Source: Proteobacteria bacterium UBA652
GTDB taxonomy: Bacteria; Pseudomonadota; Gammaproteobacteria; Nitrosococcales; Methylophagaceae
DNA: 5,273 bases
Reading direction: 5' to 3'
NCBI GenBank assembly: GCA_002299915.1
Contig: DBOG01000060.1
Location: 1 to 5,273 of the forward strand
Shown here: piece after piece, positions 1 to 3,361 of the stretch
Numbering within the stretch: position 1 is the stretch's first letter
Layout: each line of letters opens with the position of its first letter
The notes under the pieces: generated by a model
What the model was told of the DNA's origin: nothing
Database searches by the model: none
What the model saw: only the letters and a program-made list of their open reading frames with translations
Translations under genes and position numbers: made by a program

Positions 1-11
1 TAATTCTAAAG

Positions 12-40
12 GCTACCCTTGATAAAGGGTGGCGGTTTTT
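12..40 (+). terminator. Intrinsic terminator of an upstream gene outside the window
   Basis: A 9-bp stem pairs 12-20 with 25-33 across a GATA tetraloop, with one T-G wobble. Two bases later it is followed by five T residues at 36-40. This is a standard rho-independent terminator for + strand transcription arriving from the left, so a gene probably ends just before the window. It also means the gene at 412 needs its own promoter. Confidence 0.85.
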
Positions 41-193
41 ATTATCTAATATTAGGTTCTGACAATGTCCTATTTAACCGTTCCTGAATATCCCTGCGCT
101 CACAGCACTAGTGGCATCCTGCACGTCAAAGACCCAAATTAAACCGCGCAGAAAGTCTAGAGTAGATAAAATAAAAGGAGGGCATAAGTCGCC

Positions 194-289
194 ATGTTTT
201 GGTTACGAGCAAGAATGCTTATTTTAAAGTTCTGCAGTATCAATAATTTAAGGATAAAAATAGAGTCTAGTGAGAAGGAATGCAACTAA
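194..289 (+). CDS. Possible 31-residue small protein
   Basis: An ATG at 194 opens a 31-codon frame ending with TAA at 287-289. AGGAGGG at 176-182 is one of the better Shine-Dalgarno matches in the window, but it lies 11 nt from the ATG, slightly farther than optimal. The predicted peptide begins MFWLRARMLILKF, with a basic and hydrophobic first half, and then becomes polar and charged (RIKIESSEKE). It contains two cysteines. No family is recognised and no convincing promoter precedes it at a workable distance. It could be a leader peptide, a membrane-associated small protein, or a chance frame. Only the ribosome binding site argues for it. Confidence 0.22.
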   Translation: MFWLRARMLILKFCSINNLRIKIESSEKECN

Positions 290-323
290 TTTAAATTTAT
301 GTCGTAATAATGATAGACAAATA

Positions 324-352
324 TTGCTCATTATCGTTAAATAGGCTATATT
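324..352 (+). promoter_or_regulatory. Candidate sigma70 promoter for the repeat-protein gene
   Basis: TTGCTC at 324-329 and TATATT at 347-352 are separated by 17 nt. The -10 element matches the TATAAT consensus at five of six positions; the -35 element matches at three of six. Transcription would start near 359, giving a leader of about 50 nt before the ATG at 412. It also places the alternative ATG at 310 upstream of the transcript, in favour of the later start. No experimental support; the -35 element is weak. Confidence 0.35.
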
Positions 353-398
353 CTCAAGTTGCAGGTGAGAGGCTTGACAATAAAAACACTAAATTTAT

Positions 399-404
399 GA
401 GGGA
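399..404 (+). promoter_or_regulatory. Ribosome binding site that decides the start at 412
   Basis: GAGGGA at 399-404 lies 7 nt before the ATG at 412, and the protein read from that ATG begins directly with a signal peptide. The upstream in-frame ATGs at 310 and 397 have no comparable site, and starting at 310 would put 34 polar residues before the signal peptide. Confidence 0.7.
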
Positions 405-411
405 ATTCCTA

Positions 412-1827
412 ATGAGAACTAAAATTTTTGCATCTGTCGCTGTATTAGCGATGGTATTGCCCACCACACATGTGATGGCTGGTGCAACAACTGAAGCAAC
501 GGCAGGTAGAATTGATGCCACCGATACATTACCTGACGCCAAACCTGGGCAATGTTTTGCAAAAGTTATTATCCCAGCAAAATATGAAACAAAATCTGAA
601 CAAGTGATGATAAAGCCTGAATCAGAAACGGTTAAAATAAAACCAGCTGTATTTGGTGTGACCGAGAAGTCTGTTGTGGTGAAACCAGGCTATACAACCG
701 TAAAAGCGATCCCTGCGAAATTCAAAGAGATGGTGGAAAAAGTAGAAGTATCCCCCGCAACGACACAGTGGACAACGGGTTTAGGTAAAAATGCTAGCCC
801 TGCTAGCCCATCGTTATTAGCAGGCGCAAAAAGCAATGGTGTTGATATTGAGGGCGCTCCTGTAGGTGCTTGTTTTAAAGAATATTATGTGCCAGCACGG
901 TTTACGCAAACAGAAAAAGAGATCTTAGTGAAAGAAGCATCTGAAGAAGTAAAAATAACAGATGCGAAATTTAAAGATAGCTTAGAAACGGTTGTGGTAA
1001 AACAAGCTAGCCAAGAAAAAGTATACCATCCCGCAGAATATCAAACGGTTGAAGAAACGGTTGAAATTGAACCTGCAAAAACTGTATGGAAGAAAGGCGA
1101 TGGTCCGATTAGCCGAATTGATAATTCAACCGGTGAAATCATGTGTTTGGTTGAAATACCAGCAAAATTCAAGACTTTCAAAACAACCACATTGAAAACA
1201 GCAGCACGTGTTGATCTGGTGAGTGTGCCTGAAGAAACAAAAGCTGTTAAAGTCAGTATGCTGGCAACAGATGCTGTAGTTGAGAAAGTGGCGGTTCCTG
1301 CAGAATATAAGAAAGTAACGATGACATCTAAAGCATCAGATGCAACGTTTACTTGGGGTGCAGCGAGCGCTAAAGCACCTGGTGGAAAATTTACCGGTAA
1401 CCAAGTTTGCTTGAAGAGCCAACCAGCACAATTTGAAAATGTTAAAAAACGTGTTATAGCATCGCCAGCCACAGTCCAAGAAGAAAAAGTAGCTGCGGTG
1501 ACTAAAACCATTCAAGTGAATAGTGTGGTAACTGAAGCACAAGAAGTTAAGACGGTTGTGCCAGCAGTATACGGTGCGGTTGAGAAAAGATCACGGGTGG
1601 CGAGTGAGCGTTTAGAATGGCGAGATGTGCTCTGTAAAACAAATATGACCCAAGATATCAATCAACGGATCCAAAAAGCATTGAAGGCGAAAGGTTTCTA
1701 CGCGGGACCAATTGATGGTATTTGGGGGCGCGGCACAATGAATGGTATTGAAGCGTTCCAAAAGAAAAGCGGTCTTGCAACCGGTGGTTTGACAATTGAT
1801 GCTTTAGAGAAACTGGGTGTAATGTAA
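412..1827 (+). CDS. Secreted Cys-Trp repeat protein with C-terminal peptidoglycan-binding domain
   Basis: This 471-residue protein is probably periplasmic or envelope-bound and attaches to murein through its C-terminus; its exact role is unknown. Residues 1-23 form a Sec signal peptide (basic MRTK, hydrophobic core, predicted cleavage after VMA). Residues 48-403 contain four modules, each starting at a Cys (48, 154, 245, 333) and ending at a Trp (120, 226, 315, 403). They are rich in Val, Lys, Glu and Thr in an alternating pattern that suggests beta structure. A fifth Cys is at 408. Residues 412-471 match the PG_binding_1 fold, with GFYAGPIDGIWGRGT followed by an AFQ motif. No catalytic domain is visible, so a structural or anchoring role is the simplest inference. 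The frame is also open upstream to an ATG at 310, but the signal peptide and ribosome binding site support 412. The gene appears monocistronic, with its own candidate promoter. Similar Cys-led repeats with PA(K/R)(Y/F) motifs occur, as far as I recall, in uncharacterised envelope proteins of marine bacteria; I cannot name a family. Confidence 0.88.
   Translation: MRTKIFASVAVLAMVLPTTHVMAGATTEATAGRIDATDTLPDAKPGQCFAKVIIPAKYETKSEQVMIKPESETVKIKPAVFGVTEKSVVVKPGYTTVKAIPAKFKEMVEKVEVSPATTQWTTGLGKNASPASPSLLAGAKSNGVDIEGAPVGACFKEYYVPARFTQTEKEILVKEASEEVKITDAKFKDSLETVVVKQASQEKVYHPAEYQTVEETVEIEPAKTVWKKGDGPISRIDNSTGEIMCLVEIPAKFKTFKTTTLKTAARVDLVSVPEETKAVKVSMLATDAVVEKVAVPAEYKKVTMTSKASDATFTWGAASAKAPGGKFTGNQVCLKSQPAQFENVKKRVIASPATVQEEKVAAVTKTIQVNSVVTEAQEVKTVVPAVYGAVEKRSRVASERLEWRDVLCKTNMTQDINQRIQKALKAKGFYAGPIDGIWGRGTMNGIEAFQKKSGLATGGLTIDALEKLGVM
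553..1620 (+). repeat. Four protein-level tandem modules on a 23-residue register
   Basis: Each module has a leading Cys, then P-A-x-(F/Y)-type motifs at intervals of exactly 23 residues, then a Trp 19 residues after the last motif. Motif starts in the 471-residue protein are 55/78/101, 161/184/207, 250/273/296 and 338/361/384. The first and last motif of each module are well kept; the middle one is degraded in modules 2-4 (DAKF, PEET, AAVT). The Cys-to-first-motif distance is 7 in modules 1-2 and 5 in modules 3-4, which suggests two module pairs. DNA identity between modules is low, so this is an old protein duplication and not a recent DNA repeat. Confidence 0.85.
792..809 (+). repeat. 9-bp tandem duplication in the module 1-2 linker
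   Basis: TGCTAGCCC occurs twice back to back (792-800 and 801-809), giving Ala-Ser-Pro twice in the linker between modules 1 and 2. It keeps the reading frame and looks like a small slippage duplication in a flexible region. Confidence 0.8.
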
Positions 1828-1849
1828 AGAAACCCACTTTCTAATTAAA

Positions 1850-1883
1850 AAAGCGCTGCACCTTATTTGGGGTGTGGCGCTTT
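1850..1883. terminator. Long hairpin after the repeat-protein gene, U-tract lost on the + strand
   Basis: A continuous 13-bp stem (1850-1862 with 1871-1883, two adjacent G-T wobbles, 8-nt loop) starts 22 nt after the stop codon. On the + strand the 3' arm ends in TTT and continues GTGGCGC, so there is no U-tract. On the - strand the hairpin is followed by a run of six T (the A-run at 1847-1852), which makes a good leftward terminator. The position indicates that it was the terminator of the gene at 412, probably once bidirectional. As it stands, + strand termination should be weak. Confidence 0.6.
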
Positions 1884-1890
1884 GTGGCGC
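1873..1890. repeat. 8-bp direct repeat TGTGGCGC at the hairpin edge
   Basis: TGTGGCGC occurs at 1873-1880, inside the 3' arm of the hairpin, and again at 1883-1890 immediately after it, with TT between. The second copy sits where a U-tract would be expected. It may mark a microhomology or duplication junction. Confidence 0.7.
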
Positions 1891-2425
1891 CGACCCAGAA
1901 TTAGTTATGTTTGATTGGAATCAACCTATAACAACTGCTCAGAATGGATTTCCACGGGATCTACCACCACAGCAGGGTGTAAATGGCGATTGGACCAGCC
2001 CCATTAACTATGCAGACGGCACATTGTATCTACGTGCCGAAATACAATCGGGCGGTCAACCTGTTCCAAAGCCAATCATGATAGGTTATTGTATTTGGCA
2101 AGACGATTTAGTGGGGTATAGTTTTGGATTGGAGGAGTGTGTATCGTTAAAAGGTCCACTGCAAGGTATCCCAGGTGAAAGCCTTACATGGGAGCACAAA
2201 GTAAATGAACTCAATCAAATTAGTCAGAATCCACTCGATTGGACAAGAGCTAGGCATGCTTATGGCGTGGCGATTAAGAATACAGCAGGTATTCCGGTGA
2301 GTGGTTATGGTGTCTGGGATTGGGATGGTGGCACGGAGAATGAGTGGTATCCCCTAGATATGCGTATTACGGTGGTGGCCGTTCCCTATTCTCAGACATT
2401 TAGTGGTTGGAGTAATTACCCATAG
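1874..2425 (+). CDS. Headless Trp-rich ORF, probably the remainder of a longer exported protein
   Basis: The frame is open from 1823 to the TAG at 2423-2425. The only start choices near the front are GTG at 1874, inside the preceding hairpin, and ATG at 1907 (giving 172 residues); neither has a Shine-Dalgarno sequence. Read from 1874 the product has 183 residues and nine Trp, many next to Asp or Gly (DWN, DWTSP, WDWDGG, EWYPLDMR). Two Cys at 73 and 89 could form a disulfide. The composition and the alternating hydrophobic pattern suggest a beta-sandwich-like extracellular domain, yet there is no signal peptide. I do not recognise a named family. The sequence ahead of the ATG at 1907 (GADPELV) still looks coding, which favours a 5'-truncated gene over a complete small gene. 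It could still be translated by read-through from the gene at 412, but I see no direct evidence for that. Confidence 0.5.
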   Translation: MALCGADPELVMFDWNQPITTAQNGFPRDLPPQQGVNGDWTSPINYADGTLYLRAEIQSGGQPVPKPIMIGYCIWQDDLVGYSFGLEECVSLKGPLQGIPGESLTWEHKVNELNQISQNPLDWTRARHAYGVAIKNTAGIPVSGYGVWDWDGGTENEWYPLDMRITVVAVPYSQTFSGWSNYP

Positions 2426-2433
2426 TACTTGGC

Positions 2434-2458
2434 GTAGCTTGCCGCTTTAGCAAGCTGC
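2434..2458. terminator. Hairpin after the headless ORF
   Basis: AGCTTGC at 2436-2442 pairs with GCAAGCT at 2450-2456 over a 7-nt loop. The stem extends outward by a T-G wobble and a G-C pair to nine pairs. It begins 8 nt after the stop codon, a typical terminator position, but no T-run follows on either strand. An alternative pairing of TAGCTT at 2435-2440 with AAGCTA at 2466-2471 would exclude it. It may be a weak or factor-assisted terminator, or an RNA 3'-end stabiliser. Confidence 0.35.
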
Positions 2459-2541
2459 TGGTTATAAGCTAGTTCTGAGTAATCAAAACGCTCCCATTAT
2501 GCCCAGAGAAGCGGCCATTCTAAGTCATAACAAAACATCAA

Positions 2542-2572
2542 GAGTGCGTACTCATGTAAGGTGTACATACAC
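2542..2572. promoter_or_regulatory. Two adjacent short inverted repeats, possible operator
   Basis: GAGT-GCGT-ACTC at 2542-2553 and GTGTA-CA-TACAC at 2561-2572 are two small perfect inverted repeats with centres 19 bp apart, 105-135 bp upstream of the redoxin gene. Paired short dyads of this kind can bind dimeric regulators, but no known consensus is matched and arms this short can occur by chance. Confidence 0.2.
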
Positions 2573-2622
2573 TTCAATAGCTTTTAATGCTGATCTCTGC
2601 TAAAGTGGGGCACACGTGACAG

Positions 2623-2668
2623 GTATTTTTAGTGGGTACCTTAGTTTATATTTGAAATGTATTTTTAG
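2623..2668 (+). repeat. Direct repeat GTATTTTTAG upstream of the redoxin gene
   Basis: The 10-mer GTATTTTTAG occurs at 2623-2632 and 2659-2668, 36 bp apart, with TGG-containing sequence after each copy. The second copy ends 8 nt before the ATG at 2677 and overlaps its weak ribosome binding site. It may be a local duplication or a regulatory motif. Confidence 0.5.
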
Positions 2669-2676
2669 AGTGGTAG

Positions 2677-3234
2677 ATGGTCAGCTTAGAAACACCAATA
2701 TGTAATTTTGATGAGGTGGCGCATGATTTTTCGCTGCCAGATACCGATGGTAAAATATGGACTTTGCATGATTGCGCTGGCGAAAATGGCTTGCTAGTAA
2801 TGTTTATTTGCAACCATTGCCCTTATGTAAAATCCATTCTCGATCGTTTAGTGCGTGATACCAATGAATTAAAAGCCATGGGTGTGAATACCGTGTCGGT
2901 CATGGCAAATGATGTGGCAGATTATCAGGAGGATTCTCCAGATAATATGAAGTTAATTGCCGAACAACAGGGTTTCTCATTCCCCTATTTGTATGATGAG
3001 ACACAAGCGGTTGCACAAACCTATGGTGCGGTGTGTACCCCAGATTTCTTTGGATATAACAAAGATCTTGAATTGCAGTATCGAGGTCGCTTAGATGAAA
3101 GCAAAAAACAAGCGGCAGCACCAGATGTTCGACGAGATTTATTCGAGGCAATGAAATTGGTTGCTGAGACGGGTCGCGGCCCAGAACATCAAATACCTAG
3201 TATGGGCTGTTCGATTAAGTGGAAGAATGCTTAA
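2677..3234 (+). CDS. Thioredoxin-fold redoxin (AhpC/TSA-like) with CNHC active site
   Basis: This 185-residue thiol-disulfide protein should act in the cytoplasm, since no signal peptide or membrane segment is present. Residues 11-40 hold the usual redoxin opening (DFSLPDTDGK, then W-T-L). The active site is Cys45-Asn-His-Cys48 in FICNHCPYVK, and the cis-proline is Pro122 in CTPDFF. Cys120 precedes it by two residues, and Cys178 lies in the C-terminal PSMGCSIKW motif. That tail and the CNHCPYVK signature are, as I recall, typical of a conserved group of bacterial 'thioredoxin family proteins' of about this length, so the protein looks complete. Its natural substrate is not known to me; a reductase or peroxidase-like role in oxidative stress is possible. 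The start at 2677 is the first ATG of the frame, with a weak AGAG at 2667-2670 spaced 6 nt. It stands alone, 251 nt after the preceding ORF and 127 nt before tkt. Confidence 0.9.
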   Translation: MVSLETPICNFDEVAHDFSLPDTDGKIWTLHDCAGENGLLVMFICNHCPYVKSILDRLVRDTNELKAMGVNTVSVMANDVADYQEDSPDNMKLIAEQQGFSFPYLYDETQAVAQTYGAVCTPDFFGYNKDLELQYRGRLDESKKQAAAPDVRRDLFEAMKLVAETGRGPEHQIPSMGCSIKWKNA

Positions 3235-3256
3235 GTGCATCCACATATATTAGGGC

Positions 3257-3281
3257 ATGTATTTTTGGAATATGTATTTTG
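3257..3281 (+). repeat. ATGTATTTT direct repeats in the tkt leader
   Basis: ATGTATTTT occurs at 3257-3265 and 3272-3280, a period of 15 bp. The same 9-mer is found at 2657-2665 just before the redoxin gene. The shared element in two leaders may be AT-rich chance sequence or a common regulatory motif. Confidence 0.4.
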
Positions 3282-3296
3282 CATAACGTAAGTCGG

Positions 3297-3312
3297 ATGA
3301 TGTTTGTATCAT
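3297..3312. promoter_or_regulatory. Inverted repeat overlapping a possible tkt -10 element
   Basis: ATGAT at 3297-3301 and ATCAT at 3308-3312 form a 16-bp dyad. Its right half overlaps TATCAT at 3307-3312, a five-of-six match to a sigma70 -10 box that would start transcription about 30 nt before the tkt ribosome binding site. No good -35 box lies 16-18 nt upstream, so both the promoter and the operator reading are tentative. Confidence 0.2.
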
Positions 3313-3350
3313 TAATGTGTTGCGCAAAGTATGTTTAACTTTATTAATGT

Positions 3351-3355
3351 AGGAG
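3351..3355 (+). promoter_or_regulatory. tkt ribosome binding site
   Basis: AGGAG at 3351-3355 lies 6 nt before the ATG at 3362, close to ideal spacing. It agrees with the start of the protein, which begins ATRRHLANAIRALSMD, matching the N-terminus of bacterial transketolases. Confidence 0.85.
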
Positions 3356-3361
3356 TAGACA

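Larger units (their letters stand above)
41..411 (+). other. Leader region without a recognised gene
   Basis: These 371 bases separate the terminator from the first confident gene. I see no RNA gene or conserved coding sequence. Visible items are an 8-bp palindrome CACTAGTG at 106-113, a strong Shine-Dalgarno-like AGGAGGG at 176-182 in front of a 31-codon ORF, a candidate promoter at 324-352 and the ribosome binding site of the next gene at 399-404. The length leaves room for regulation of the envelope protein gene, but no operator is identifiable. Confidence 0.6.

Noticed and set aside
374..379. Perfect -35 consensus TTGACA
   Set aside because: A -10 box at the right distance would fall at about 396-402, which reads TATGAG or ATGAGG and overlaps the ribosome binding site. 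Transcription would then start too late for translation from 412.
354..542. 62-codon minus-strand frame across the signal peptide region
   Set aside because: It mirrors the signal peptide and leader of the + strand gene. Its apparent hydrophobicity comes from the reverse complement of the signal sequence.
1041..1511. 156-codon minus-strand open frame inside the repeat-protein gene
   Set aside because: It lies wholly antisense to a well-supported gene. Its sequence is low-complexity Ala/Val/Thr/Ser, as produced by reverse reading of Val/Lys/Thr-rich repeats, and it has no ribosome binding site or family signature.
1336..1542. 68-codon minus-strand frame
   Set aside because: Antisense shadow of the repeat-protein gene with an unnatural Cys/Phe-rich composition.
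2900..3151. 83-codon minus-strand frame
   Set aside because: Antisense to the redoxin gene, whose active site and conserved tail leave no doubt about the coding strand.
3227..3266. Possible terminator after the redoxin gene (GTGCAT pairing with ATGTAT, then TTTTT)
   Set aside because: Only six pairs, two of them G-T wobbles, over a 16-nt loop; the T-run follows an unstable stem.
3320..3347. TTGCGC and TATTAA as a tkt promoter (16-nt spacing)
   Set aside because: The start of transcription would fall on the AGGAG ribosome binding site, leaving no usable leader.
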